A stretch of 64,000 nt of DNA from Oryza sativa Japonica Group (GCF_034140825.1 NC_089038.1:25883501-25947500); one strand, 5' to 3'. Numbered from the stretch's first letter, positions 46,767-59,588 are shown. The notes: generated from the letters alone by a model not told the origin. Program-made: numbers and translations.

Positions 46767-48561
46767 CTAGCAAAAAAATGCCCGTGCGTTGCAACGGGTG
46801 AAAAAATTCTAATGATAATATACATTTTTCATGCATAATCATGTCAATGACAATGTTTGTATTTTAATGAGCGGCTTATTTTTTTTATAAACGGTGTTTT
46901 TTTTCTTGCGCGATTTTCTCAAATCATTTTTCAGAAATAGCGCATTTCTTTCTAACAGTTTTTTCCTAGCATATTTTTTTTCCTTTTTTTACTTATGACG
47001 AAAACCATATTTTTCTCCCTTTTTTGTTTTGTTTTTCTCACGTGTTTTTTTGCCTATTTTTCTGACAATTACTTTCTCGCGTGCTTTTTTTGCCTGTTTT
47101 TTCTAAATGTTATTTTTTGCGTTTTTCCAATACATGAGAATATATGACGAAATAAAAGCCGTGTAGTAGATGGTAAAAAATAGATGGATCAAATCTGACT
47201 CAAGCGTCCATCAATTTAGCTTTTTTCTGACAGTTTTTTCAAAGCGATTTTTTTATATAGATAGTGTTTTTTTTTCTTGCGTGGTTTTTTCAAACCAATT
47301 TTTTTTTAGAAATGGCGCATTTTTTCTAACAGTCTTTTCCTCGCATGTTTTTTTTAAAAAGTTTTTGCCGACAATGGAAATAATTTTTCTCACGCGTTTT
47401 TTTTAAGAAGATGGAAAAACCTTTTCAGCGTGTTTTTTGCGCTTTTTTCTGACTTTTTTCTCACACGTTTTTTTGACCGTTTTTATTTTCTCGTGTATTT
47501 TTTATTTTTAAATAGTTAGATTAGATTAGAGATAGAGAAGAGATTTATAGTGATTAGAAATTGGACTTTGTTTCGCCCTTTCCATTTTTTTCTCACGTAC
47601 TTTTTTTATTTTATACAAACCAGCTTTTTATTTTTTACGAACCATTTTTTTTGCCACTTTCTTAGGGTATCGGACAAACTTTTTTAAGATGTTTTTTCTT
47701 ATTTTTTCGCCTTGAAGGAATCAGACTTTTTTTTCCGTTTTTAAAGGAATCGGATTTGGCTTTTTTTTCACCACTTTTTTTTTGCCTTTTATAGGAATCG
47801 GATTTTTTTTTTCCGTTTGCATCTACAGTTTTTTTTCGCCACTTAGGGGAAATAGACTTTTGTTATTGTTGTTTTTTGTTTATTTTATTTTTTGTGTGGC
47901 TTTTCTTTTTCTTTTTATGTATATTTCTGCCTTTGTTCTATCCCTTTTATTTATTGTTTTTTTAAAAAAAAGACCAAAAGCACCTTATTGCAAGATTATA
48001 GGGACTCAAATGTAAATATAAAAATTACAGGGACTCAAATGCAAATGTATAAACCCAAAAATTAAAATCATATAAAAATGGAATGCTCTCGACATGTAGG
48101 TTCCGTTTTGCAAACAGATCTTCAATCCGGCACATCAATTTTTTTTCACCAAGATGTATGGAATATCACGGTATAGATTGAAACCGAGAGAAGTGGTGCT
48201 TAGTATCTCGGACTCAAACCGAGAGGAGTGGGACTCGGATCTAGAGTCGGACTTTTTTTTTGTTTCTGAGAGGGAATCACAACGAGGAGTCGGACTTTTT
48301 TTTTATTTTTATCGCTATTTTTTTACGGGACCGAGTCGGACGTTTTTTATCGCTATTTTGTTTTTTCTTTTCTTTTTTTTCACGTTTTTGTTCGCCCGGT
48401 TTTTTTTATCGGACAATTTTGGTTTTTTTTTCGCTCGGTTTTTTCCACCCCTTTTTTCTGGATCGGACATATTTGGTTTTTCTTTTTTTTCGCACTTTTT
48501 TTCGCCCGGTTTTTTTATCGGACAAACTTGGTTATTTTTTCGCTCGGTTAAGTAGTAGAGA
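46767..48561 (-). mobile_element. Non-autonomous Helitron
   Basis: On the minus strand the element starts TCTCTACTACTTAACCGAGC (48561 leftwards) right after A. It ends with a GC-rich hairpin (CCCGTTGCAACGCACGGG, 46798-46781), a spacer CATTTTTTTG and CTAG (46770-46767), followed by T. A 5' TCTCTACTA, a 3' hairpin plus CTAG, insertion between A and T and no target duplication are the Helitron hallmarks. The 1795-bp interior is extremely T-rich on the plus strand, contains direct repeats and encodes no Rep/helicase. Confidence 0.88.
46900..47360 (+). repeat. Direct repeats inside the Helitron
   Basis: A block around GAAAT(A/G)GCGCATTT, CTAACAGT and TTTTCCT(A/C)GCAT recurs at about 46904-46980 and 47272-47355. 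Further T-tract units with ATCGGACAA and TTCGCCCGG recur at 48385-48545. Confidence 0.7.
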
Positions 48562-51331
48562 TATGTTCATATCGATGTCATTTTAAATTATCCTACTGTT
48601 TGATAAAGTTGATAAATATATAACAATATTTAGTTTGTTATCAAATATTGGTTATGCCTAGAGAATTACATTTAACCTATCCTTTCTATCAAAACTTATC
48701 AATGCTGCAATCTTGCTAAATTTTTCGCAATGCCAAATTTTGAAAAAAAAAAATAAATTTTCCCTAGTATGACCAGTTTATAGAAAAAAATGATGATCAT
48801 AGATATGTTTAACTTGGAACAATGACAATTGATTTGTAAATTGTAACGGAACAGCCATAACATTAAATTGGTATGCATTTATGTGGTATAATAGATGTCG
48901 GTATATTTTTTTCTATTAAATTGGTTAAAGTTATAGAAGTTTGATTTGTGTCAAATAAAACACGTTACAACATGGAATGGAAGTTTTAAAATATTTTAGC
49001 AGCAAAGTACTTACTTGCAATCACCATAATTACCTGTGTGCTAAGACTTTTTTTGTGGGTTTTTAGTGAAACAGCTAGCCACGCAGTTTCTTTTTGTAAT
49101 TTGACTGACTTAAACAGATTGGTCATCCCTGTATAACTTCACTTCCTTTTTTCCCTTTCAAAATGAAATAAACAAGTACCCATTTTATGGTGGCATTTTC
49201 ACCGACTAAGGACTAGGATGCCTTAAGTAACACGTTCCTTCTCACGTGTGTACATATTTCGGAACAACGAGACTGACAAATCAAGCAGACAGCTCATTCG
49301 TACACCGATGGAAGCAACAGAAAAGTAGCTGGTAAACACTAAACACATAGTACCACCCACGCCAAGCATAGTCAATGGCTTGATTAGTTGATGGATTAGT
49401 GCTACGCGAAAAGATAAGTATGGTACTCCTACTTAACAAGCACTGGTTCACCCACCCTGAAGCTTCTGCAGATTGTTCAGAACATTTTGAGGCTTAACAA
49501 AGCTATCCTGCTGGCTCACATCCAGCCAATATTCACATCAGGAAAAACAAAATGGAAATAGGTAAACGCTGATCCATAGCAGAATCCTACCGGTGCAGAG
49601 ATGCTCGAGTGTAATCAAACGAGATTTGATTTCTTTATTGATTTATGTTTTCAGGTTTGTTAGCTGGGGTGTTCTCAAGTTTGTTAATCGGCTGATAGAC
49701 ATATTTACAAGTACAATGCAGGTGACCGACCGAGCGTGACATCCTAATAATCCCCACATAATTATGTCTCGGCAGCTGTTATGCTGTCTCAAATCCGGTG
49801 ATAATTGCAGTGAGTTCGACGGAAAATAACATAATGGCGCACGAGGCACACTTGATCCACTAACACAAGTACATAAGACTCGTTGGACAATCACCTGTCC
49901 TTGCCTTCTCGACGTAAGCTGAAAGGACGGGACGACCGAAGGATGCATATTACTCCCTCGTTTCAAATTATAATGTGCGGTAAGCGCATGTAGCGACATC
50001 GAAAGAAATGCAGAAAAAAAAAACCAACACAATTGAACTTGGCACAATCTATAAAACTAGTTTTTGACTTTTAATTTCTTGTATATTATTACTGTAATAT
50101 TTATAGTAACAAAGTCAACCATAGAAAAGTGCATTCAAATTTTAACCCAATGATATTATTTTTGTCAAATAAAATTTAATTCATGTTAGACTAATTATTG
50201 GTCAAATTTCTTTTGAATTGAATCAAGCATCTTATAGTATGGGATAGTGGAAATAAATGAACAAGATGCTGGTGAAACCAAGGGAAAAGGCTTCATCCAT
50301 CGGTCCATCCTATTAGAACGGACATAAGTTTATTTTCCCTTCCATTATATGTTACACACGCGTAGTATGAGTTATACTTGTGTTGCTTTCAAAATGATTT
50401 CGGTGTGATCAGAAAAGGCGATATTGCACCTGCTTGCACTGACCTTCTGTTGAGCGCGAAGACATGTTCAGTCTTATTTTTTAGAAAATAGATGTTCAGT
50501 CTAATGCCGTCTGAAACACATAATTTCACAAGAATTTCATAGTTATTTTTCGTTGTAAGAAGAAAAATTCCCAAACCAGGTCGTGCAGCTAACCTTACCT
50601 CTCTGCAAGGTTCATGGTTGACTATCCAAACATGTGCTTTAGCAATTAGCATAGCCACCCTTTCCATGCTGAAGATTTCTGCCGTAAAGCAGCAATGAAC
50701 TTTCCTGCTAGAGAGGGAATCCGGCAAATCCGGGCTTGGTAAACTCACGGCGTAAAGGGCTTTGTCCCGGTAAACCACACCTTTTGGAGCTGATATTTTT
50801 CCACCAAACTTTGATGCGAACTTTTCAGCCATTTGATGCAAGGAAATTCACCACTGCCTTTTTCTGGGTTCTGAATGTTTGCTTGGTTCAGAGATACGAG
50901 TAATAAAAATGTTTGGTGTCCATAGTACAGAGGCTGCAGCTCAGGAGCAACTAGCATGATGGCAATCATGTCGTTGTCTCTCCAAGCCAAAGCAAGCAAA
51001 TCCCATCATGGGGTCAGTATCATTGCACGAGCTCGATGCGATGCCCAGCCGGTGCCGGACCACATCGTCAGAAAGTTGCAAGCGGCGAACTCAGTTCGAC
51101 CTTGTGGTTTGAGTTTGTCGATCCGGATTTAAATTATAAACTTAACACGGTTATTAATATTTATAGCTAGTTAATTCTTTTAGTGGTAGATAATACTATA
51201 TATATCGACACATGACATCCATATATGTCTATGGTAACTTTGAAATATGATAGAGAGATATGTCTATGATAACTTTTGTTAATCTTAAATTAAATATATA
51301 CCGATGTAATCTTTAGAGATGTTTATAAAAA
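48562..51331. other. Gene-poor region
   Basis: Mostly AT-rich. A degenerate Stowaway-like start (TACTCCCTCGTTTCAAATTA) lies at about 49950. Minus-strand frames at 50389-50841 (KFASKFGGKISAPKGVVYRD) and 50745-50999 overlap and match no family I know; they may be remnants of a gene. No other gene is seen. Confidence 0.4.
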
Positions 51332-51722
51332 GAGTAAATTTTATAAAACTACACGTCTTGTAGTTTAAGTTGTAGAAAACCATAAACATTTTGACACTTG
51401 GCACTTAAGTATATATATTTTGGTAGTGTGATATCACAAAACCGCACTATCAATGAATGAATTCACCCGCGAGATGATGTGACTGTTTCAACTAGGACGA
51501 GAACATGGCATCTTATTACTAGCCATCCCATGAAATTAATAGGATGCCACGTCATCATCTAGATAAAACAACCACGTCATCTCATGTGTGAATCCATTCA
51601 TCGATAGTGTGGTTTTGTGAAACTAAACTACCAAAATATATGTACTTAAATGCCAAGTGTCAAAATATGTGTGGTTTTCTGCAACTTGAACCATAAAACA
51701 TGTAGTTTTGTAAAATTTACTC
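51332..51722. mobile_element. Mutator-like MITE
   Basis: 391 bp with long terminal inverted repeats (about 160 bp): left GAGTAAATTTTATAAAACTA, right TAGTTTTGTAAAATTTACTC. The target duplication TTATAAAAA (9 bp) lies at 51323-51331 and 51723-51731, exact. It shares the GAGTAAA start with the Pack-MULE at 38259. No coding capacity. Confidence 0.92.
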
Positions 51723-51731
51723 TTATAAAAA

Positions 51732-52870
51732 TATGATGTGCGTATATGTGTTTATATGAGCGAGGCGTCCGTACTGTTGAAGGAAAGGAAGTTGCAAGTG
51801 ACTGTGTATAGGCAGCATAGGGCACGAAAAGGGCTTAGCGCCATAGAGTGTGCACACTGTGCAGTGCTCGGAAAAGGCCGTGGTCGATCGGTTGCCGTCG
51901 TGCTGTCTCACCTGTGTTTCTTTCAAGTGGACTCGAGTGATCTACAGTTGAAAACGCACAGGACGGTGCAGCAGCCTGCAGTTCGTCGTGCCCACAACTT
52001 GGCCGTGCAACTGGTGAAAAGGAGCACTGGCACCGCTGCCTGTCATCCATTCGCTTTAGCAAAGTCGACATGATAGCCACAGGAAGCACACTTTCATCAG
52101 AGTGTAGGGAACCAGGGATATGCTGCGTATATGTAATTATGCATGATGATCGCCACTGCTCGTCACCGGAAAGCTGAAAGGGAACAACGAAAAAGCCCAG
52201 AGTTAGCATCTGTGTTGACTCCGCCCATCAGAAGCGAATTGCGAGGCAGCAAAAAAACGTAAGCCATCAGCCTCTTGGGTCAGCAACATCGTGCTCTCTC
52301 CAGCGTTTTGCCGTTTCGTTCTGCGTCTCCGCCTGCTTTGAAATTGTGCAGTTAATTGCACGAGGCAACTGCTTACCTTGACGATTCTACAGTCAGCAAC
52401 CAGCAACGGAAAACGCCGGGTGCGTGCGTGCGTCGAGCCGTCGATATCCAGCATATTGGCATATCAGGAGAGGAAGGGGGAAAAAAAAAGAAAGGAACAG
52501 CCTCTGCTCGTAAATGGCATGTCAGGGCATGACTATGACACTGAAAGAATACATCTTTGCCTCAGAAAAACGGCAAGAGTTACAAGTTTTCACTTTTCAG
52601 TCGCATTGTACATTTCTAACACCTCCCCTCAGCAACAATGCTATGGCTTCAACAACTCTTTGACCAGTACTCTGTATCAAAATAGCTTAACTAGCTACTC
52701 CATCTAAATGAACAGGAAGCGTCAACAAAATGGAGGCCGGGCACTATATCATCTGTACACTGTTTGATTACCTCACAACATCGCCTACCAATGTCAGTGT
52801 ACGAGAAAGCTTACAGCAACGGGTAGCTTCTTGAGTTAAAAAGACAAAGATTAACACCACAATGGCATCC
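51732..52870. other. Gene-free region downstream of the TFIIH p44 gene
   Basis: Short frames on both strands show no family resemblance. The p44 3' UTR lies at the right end. I see nothing else. Confidence 0.4.
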
Positions 52871-55800
52871 CTATGAAGAACTACGCTGACTCTCGCAACC
52901 TGGGCAATTGTGCAAGCTCTCATGGATGTAAATATCGCAATCAAGGCAGAAGTGTTGGTTGCATTTTGGACAGCGAACATGGAGGCTAGATTGACTATCT
53001 GCAAGGATATTGGATAAATAATTAATAAACCTGATAATTGCAAAGTACTCCCTCCGTCTCAAAAAATAACGAACCTAGGACTGTATATAACACATTCTAG
53101 TACAACGAATATAAACAGAGGTATGTCCAGATTCATAGTACTAGGATATGCCACATCTAGTACTATGTTGGTTTTTTATGGGACAGAGGGAGTATAATCT
53201 AGCACAAAAACCAGTGAAAAACATTAAATGTAAGAGAAGTATGAGGATTGGTAATTGAAGAACATGATGCCATGTAATAACAAACAAATGTAAGCTTTGT
53301 ATTATGTATTTTCTCTTCTTTTTTCTACCAACTGCAACATATGTAGCACAATAAGGATATCTTTCCTTGTATGAAAATGCATTGAAAAGGTAGCATGTAC
53401 TGTTAGACGTGTTAAAGAACTGCATACCAGGGTTAATAAAGCTTTGCTGGCAGCCGTAACACTTTTGTCCTCCCTTTTGACCTAGTCTATTTGGGTGCAC
53501 GGAGGACACCTCATCAAATGGTTGTACAGGGAAGAGATGATGATAGGACCTTGCCAGATGTGGAGAGCTAACTAGTGTCAGCCCGCAAGTTCGACATTCT
53601 GTTGGAAGCTCACATACATTGACTTTGCATCTAGGACATATGTAACCTTCAGCCCCCGACTTTATTTTCTTGTGACAAGAGCAGATGGAGATAAGATCCT
53701 CTGCTCCTCTCTGCGGAAAACCCATCTTAATCAAATTAGCTGCAGCATACTCAGCAATTGCAGGTGGTGGAGGAGCATGTTCCAGAAGCAATTCCTTGAA
53801 ATGGGACTGCCAAAATAAAACAGGCATTATTTATCTTCACAATAACTGAATAAGGAAAGGTAAACACACAAAGCATATTTTAAGACCTCATCCAGTGCAA
53901 CTGTGTAGGATCCGCCAGTCTCTTCACACAGATATTTGCAGATAAAAATCTCTGCAGCAAGCCCAATAACCGAACATCGTATTTTGGATTTCTTGCATTT
54001 TGCTATTGTCTCCATGATATCTCCAGGATCACAGGTATTCAGGGCCGAGTACAAAAATAATACTTCCTTGTGACCATATGAAGGAACCTGGTCTAAATAA
54101 CCATGGACAAGCTCTAGAGCATTCTGCAGAGATGGTTCACCAGAACACTCAAGCTTCCCCATCAATGCTTTAATCTGTGATTCAGGACTACCTCCAATCT
54201 CTGTAAGTCGATGGGAAATCCCATCTTTCATTGTCACTATCCCCACATGACTCAAGGGATTCTGGTCAAAAAATTCCCTTATGAATACCTCAGCATATTT
54301 TGCAACAACAGCCATTCGACTAGGTCGATAATCCATCTCTGAAGCTGCCTACATGATCAAAGATACAACCAGGATAAATGGAGATTACAACCGAATGCAA
54401 AGAAGTAAAAGAAGTCGTGGGCAGCATATCAATTTGCAGTAAAAATATCTTCATCACCAGAACAATCATGAGCAGCCTACTTTGTGAGAAGAAAATGTAC
54501 ATATGCTAAAATAAATGGTATAGGCCCTCTCCAAGATTTCTTGGAGCTAGGTATTTCTAGCTCCATAAATCCATGGATCTAGATCTACGATTACGTTAAT
54601 AACATTTAAATAAATTATTTCGTGCACATTTCAAATGAAATTTAGAATTTTAAACCATTATAATTTAATTTATAAACTTCAAATCTACCATGGATCTAAG
54701 ATCTGGAGCTGTGCCAAAGAGGATCTTATTTACTACCTATCACCCAAAGGAAGAAAGGGCTTTTTCCACATGAATGCATACACAAAATATACGTAGTGTT
54801 CTCAAATCAACAGAAAACACTTTCCAACAATGTCAAATGGTATGGAGCAGTAATGCAGTACGGTGCCCCTTTCCTTTGACATAAAACAAATGACGATCAA
54901 CCAAAACGCTTTACCGCTTCAGAATCTTGATAATGAAAAACCTCACGCTCCTCCGATTCCTATGAAGTTTTCAGATAGGACAGAACCAAGAGAAAATTGC
55001 TATTAGCATGAGCCTAACAGGGATGGGGTATGAAATATGTCTTTTCCTTTTTAGCTTGCTCATAAGAGTCATAGTGCAGTAATTTATAGAAAGAATTTTA
55101 TTTACCACAGATCTCAGGAGACCCTTTGGCACAAGAATTTTTTTCCTTTACAAAACAAACTATTATAATTGTAGAAGAACCATTTTTAATACAAACCATA
55201 TACAATTTCATTTTAGTTTGTGAACTTCATTGCGTTCAATGGTTGGCGAAAACCCCCCATTCAATCTCTGGTTATGGCCCTGGTCAATGGCAAACAAAAA
55301 TGGCTAGATTCCAGTATTGCCCTGATATGCACCGATTATAACACCCACTCTCAGGGACTAAAAGCAGAACACCTAAGCAAGAAGACAAGCTAGCAAATCA
55401 TACATGAGTGATGAGATCATCAACTCAAACATCAAACCTTGATGTGGAAGTGGAGAGGATTGCGCAGCTAGTCACTGAAATAGCTAGCATATGAAATCAA
55501 GCTAAAAGCACTACATAGTGATCACCGATTCAACAATACTGCCTCCAGTCCACATTTCACACGAACCAAATTGAGGCCATGGGCAATACCACCAGATCAG
55601 CCTCGGCACGAGGTGTTGCATTTAACAAACACTGAGAGGTTAGCACGATCAGCATTGCCCGCCATCCCCAGTGATCCTAACCCGAGCTCACGGAAAACTC
55701 CGCACTCACCAAGTGCTCGACGGAGTGACTGACCCGAGGACAAGCTTAGGAGAAGGCACGGGGGAACGAACCCGGGAGAGATCGATGACGATGTAGAGGT

Positions 55801-56101
55801 AGCGGATGAGGCCCTTCTGGATGCGGGCGGCGGCGGAGGCGGCAGAGCGGAGGAGAAGGCGGCGGCGGTACTGCGCGTGGACGAGGGTCTTGGTGTCGAT
55901 CGGGCGGAGGAGGCCCGACTCGTCCTCCTGCAGCGCCTCCCATGACCGGTCGTCCGCGTACGCGCGCTCCCAGGCCTCGAGGACGCGCCCCTCGCCGGAC
56001 TCCTCCTCCTCCTCGTCGTCGTCGTCCTCGTGGTTGCGCCGCCGGGCCGATGCCGTGTAGGGCGCGTTGAAGCCGCCGCCGCCGCCGCCGACGCCGTACA
56101 T
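52871..56101 (-). CDS. GTF2H2: General transcription factor TFIIH subunit 2 (p44/Ssl1)
   Basis: Four exons on the minus strand: 56101-55772, 54348-53887, 53806-53428 and 52998-52871, joined in frame to 432 aa. The N-terminus is acidic (DDDDEEEEESGEG). The Ssl1-like VWA domain starts with YLYIVIDLSR (about residue 101) and continues with the highly conserved AASEMDYRPSRM, HVGIVTMKDG, HKEVLFLYSALNTCDPGDI and VIGLAAEIFIC. A C4 zinc module (ICPRCKVNVCELPTECRTCG) precedes the C-terminal RING-like domain (CYGCQQSF, VRCPKCNQHFCLDCDIYIHE, NCPGCESQ). p44 supports the XPD helicase in transcription initiation and nucleotide excision repair in the nucleus. Intron 3 carries a Stowaway element close to exon 4. 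Length matches the family's usual 400-430 aa. Confidence 0.96.
53048..53192. mobile_element. Stowaway-type MITE in p44 intron 3
   Basis: It starts CTCCCTCCGTCTCAAAAAAT and ends TTTTATGGGACAGAGGGAG; TA flanks both sides (53046-53047, 53193-53194). It lies about 50 bp upstream (in gene sense) of the exon 4 acceptor. Confidence 0.85.
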
Positions 56102-57727
56102 GGTGGAGGCGGCGGCGAGGCGGAGTGGGAGCAGAGGAGGAAGGAGAGGCGAGGTCGGGGACCGGGGAGATGGGCCAGGTTTTGGGGTTCCTGGGCTTTT
56201 GAGTGGGTTTTCCTTAACTTTTCTAGCTTTCCCATGCTTGACGGTTGAGGCCTTACTTGCTTGCACTTGAAAAAAAAACTGAAAACCCATCTAAAATTTT
56301 ATGAATATTTTTTGGGGGTTATCGTCAAATCTTGCAGATTTAGGGTCAAAAGATGTGCTTCGTGATTAAGATAAAAAAAGATGTGCTTTGTGATTTGTGC
56401 TCTATATTCTTCTCCTCTTGCTTTAGCAACCTCCTTTTCTTTGTCGACATTGGCGCCACCCTGAACTAGAATCGACGGATTAGGGTCCATATTAGATTTA
56501 GGGTAGGGATTGGGGAAGAGGGAGGAGATCGTCGGTCTTAGAGGCATGATCATGGGAAGTGGTGGACCAAGGGGGGTGGTGGACAATGGATGCTAGTGAG
56601 GCGTCAACGGCGATGTCAGCGCCCATTGGGATAAAGGAGCGCGGTAGGGGCAAAGCAAGCTTGTGTTAAGAAGCGGTAGTCGGTGGTGGTGGTTATGAGC
56701 AGCCGAAGATGGGGAAAATGTCGGATCATGGGCATCTGCTGGCTTGAGAAGGAATAGAGGGGGGAGGGCTCCGTCAATATTAATGACACTTCCATCCAAG
56801 TGATAGCACAAGAGGCGTCAAGGTCGAGCATGTCGTGCATCGGTGAGGAGGGAAGAAGAAAAGGAAGAGGGTTAACGTGGGGGGATTTGAACGAATCTCA
56901 AAGTAATCCAACGAGGGGTTTATGTCAAATGTAAGGCTTATTTCCTTTGTCGAGTTAAGTTGACATATGCACACACTAACTTTATGCATCTAAGTCCTAA
57001 CATACACTCAAATTCGAACAGTAGCCTCGTTTAACATGGGTATAAACTTATCCACCAAATATTATGTGCATTCAGTGCCTCCGGAGATTAAGTCTCCGAG
57101 AAAGTGCAAGCACCAGCATACTACCTCATCAGATTAAATCCTAGAAAAAAAATGCAAAAGCACCTATACTAAGACTACAACTTGAACTTCGATGGATATG
57201 TTCTACCGCAAGGGGAGCTCAGTTGGCAAATTTGATGAATAATTTTGATAAACTGAAATACAGGTTGTAGTACTTTGCATAATAATAAAATCACTAGACA
57301 TCTGCACATGTGCATGTTTGAACTTTCAGACACTTCATAAAAATAAATATAGTTTTATGTTGACAGTTGGAATTGCAGCATTGGCAATGTGGCACCTGAC
57401 CACCTCGATTTTTTTAATAACGAAGTTCATGCGATCTGTAAGTATTTATACTATAAATTCATCTCTATAGTTTATATCATCGACATGGTTGACTGGTCGA
57501 CATCGCATCTAATGCGCGAATGTATCCATGTCTCATGTGCCACGCTTTTGTTATACAGGTGTCGCTGATAATATCTTCGACAGACTTTGCAGTACTAGGT
57601 TCCAATGCTGCAGTTCCACGGTTGTTGTTCTGTGCTTCTGTTGTAATGCCACTGATGACAGCTAAGCTAGGACTAATCCTAATTCCAATCAAAACCTTAA
57701 GATGTTCCTAGTTTCCTACAGATCAGC
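56102..57727. other. Upstream region of p44 and gene-free sequence
   Basis: The p44 leader and promoter lie within the first 200 bp. 56300-57727 holds short frames only, without recognisable domains. Confidence 0.4.
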
Positions 57728-57919
57728 TAACTTCAGAAGGATGAAAGTACAGTCTGATATTTTCCATGCCTCTTGAAATGTGCACTTCATCTTCATGCAT
57801 GTTCATCAATCTGTTATCTGTGAATAAACTTGATGCATTCTTCATCGCATTGTGATCCTTGACTTATGTTTAGAAGATTTTCATCTCTAGACTTCGGGGT
57901 CTTTCTGAAGATCAGGTAA

Positions 57920-58065
57920 GGCCGAGTTTAGTTCTAAACTTTTTTTTAAACTTTTAACTTTTTTATCACATTAAAACTTTTCTATACACATAAACTTTTA
58001 ACTTTTCAGTCACATCATTTCAATTTTAACCAAACTTTTAATTTTGACGTGAACTAAACACACCC
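57920..58065. mobile_element. Tourist-like MITE
   Basis: It starts GGCCGAGTTTAGTTC and ends GAACTAAACACACCC, preceded by TAA and followed by TGA. The interior (AACTTTTAACTTTT, TCACATCATTTCAATTTTAA) is a common rice family, related to 61697-61836. Confidence 0.7.
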
Positions 58066-58192
58066 TGACTTCAGTAGGATGAAAGTAGTCTGATATTTTC
58101 CCTGCCTCTTGAAATGTGCACTTCATCTTCATGCATGTTCCTCTGTTATCTGTGAATAAACTTGATGCATTTTCCATCACAAGTATCATTTA

Positions 58193-58518
58193 GGCCTTGT
58201 TTAGATCTAAAAAATTTTAGCCAAAAACATCATATCAAATGTTTGGACACATGCATAGGACATTAAATGTGGAAAAAAAATCAATTGTACAGTTTGTATG
58301 TAAATTGCGAGACGAATCTTTTAAGCCTAATTACGCCATGATTTGACAATGTGATGCTATAACAAACATTTGCTAATGACAGATTAATTAGACTTAATAA
58401 ATTCGTCTCGCAGTTTACATACGGAATTTGTAATTTGTTTTGTTATTAGTCTACGTTTAATACTTTAAATGTGCGTTCATATACTTTAAAAACTTTACAC
58501 TCAAATAAAAACACATCC
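58193..58518. mobile_element. Tourist-like (PIF/Harbinger) MITE
   Basis: 326 bp between TTA duplications (58190-58192, 58519-58521). It starts GGCCTTGTTTAGATCT. Internal CGAGACGAATCTTTTAAGCC and its partner AATAAATTCGTCTCG are conserved with the elements at 36229-36558 and 59251-59588. Confidence 0.82.
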
Positions 58519-58616
58519 TTAGCTTATGTTTGGAAGAGTTTCTAGACTTTGGGGTCTTTCTGAAGATCTCTTCTGGCAATCGTTGAGAAGCACAGCAACC
58601 TCTGTGCAATAATAGG

Positions 58617-58860
58617 CCTGGAACTATGCGGTGATGTTCTTTTCTCCTTTTCTCTTAAAGATAAAGATGAAAATTAATTTTTTTACGCAAAAACGAGATG
58701 ATATTAACGTATGTTGATTGAGTTTTAATTATTACAAACTTTAAAAATAGATTAATATGATATTTTATAGCAACTTTCATACAGAAAGTTTTCGCACGAA
58801 GCGCATCGTTTAGCAGTTTGAAAAATATGCCACGAAAATCTTAATCTTCATCCTGTTGTG
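58617..58860. mobile_element. MITE remnant related to the element at 13811
   Basis: The interior (AATAGATTAATATGATATTT, GCATCGTTTAGCAGTTTG) is the complement of the 13811-14050 interior. Ends are degraded and approximate. Confidence 0.45.
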
Positions 58861-58867
58861 TATGTCA

Positions 58868-59250
58868 ATCAGCTGTACTAGTCATCTCCTTTCAGAAATT
58901 TTCAGAGCAGCGTTTGGCTCTTGTGTGTGGTAGTCTTGGGCTATTGGCTCTCTTCAGAAACTTGCAGAGCAACTTCAATTCGTACAAGCAGACTGTATCA
59001 ATGAGCATAAATGGTTGGCAGTACTCTTCCAGCCTTTGTCCTCAGCTGCTTATCCATGCTCATTTTCCACACATAAACCTATCCCTCCTCCTCTTGCAAG
59101 TTCCCTTCCTTCGGCAACCGTTTCTGCAAATCTGCCAACCACAGGTCAGACCTTGGCTCTGCATCAGCCTCCAGGTCCAGGAATTCAATGTCCTCAAAGA
59201 TGTGTTCATCACCAGTGTTGGAGCGTCCCTATTGCAGACAGTACAACTGA
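58868..59250 (+). other. Unassigned low-copy-looking segment with open frames
   Basis: Overlapping frames of about 100 codons in two phases (LGLLALFRNLQSNFNSYKQT; PPGPGIQCPQRCVHHQC) run until a MITE at about 59251. No domain is recognised. It could be the tail of a decayed gene or captured sequence. Confidence 0.2.
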
Positions 59251-59588
59251 TGCCCCGTGTGTTTTTTTCCGAGGACTTTCCCCCTGTCACATCGAACGTT
59301 TGAACACATGTACGTATTATTAAATATAGGCTAAAAAATAACTAATTACATAGATTATGACTAATTCGCGAGACGAATCTTTTAAGCTTAATTGCTCCAT
59401 GATTTGACAATGTAGTGCTACAATAAACATTTACTAATGATATATTAATTAGGCTTAATAAATTCGTCTCGTGGTTTACTGACGGATTATATAATTAGCT
59501 TTTTTATTAGTGTCCGAACACTCCATGCGACACCCTATATAATACCCGATGTGACACGCTAAAACCACCCCTGATCTAAACACCCCCT
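59251..59588. mobile_element. Tourist-like MITE, third copy of the family
   Basis: Shares CGAGACGAATCTTTTAAGC, TGATTTGACAATGTAGTGCT and AATAAATTCGTCTCG with the copies at 36229 and 58193. The right end is GATCTAAACACCCCC followed by TAA; the left end is less certain. Confidence 0.7.

Larger units (their letters stand above)
57728..58567 (+). repeat. Tandem duplication of about 185 bp, later split by Tourist-like MITEs
   Basis: Unit 1 (57728-57913) and unit 2 (58067-58192 plus 58519-58567) share GAAATGTGCACTTCATCTTC, TCTGTGAATAAACTTGATGC and GGGTCTTTCTGAAGATC. One MITE (57920-58065) lies between the units and another (58193-58518) within unit 2. Confidence 0.85.

Noticed and set aside
47170-48586. 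Phe-rich open frames of 77-133 codons
   Set aside because: They are translations of T-runs within the Helitron.
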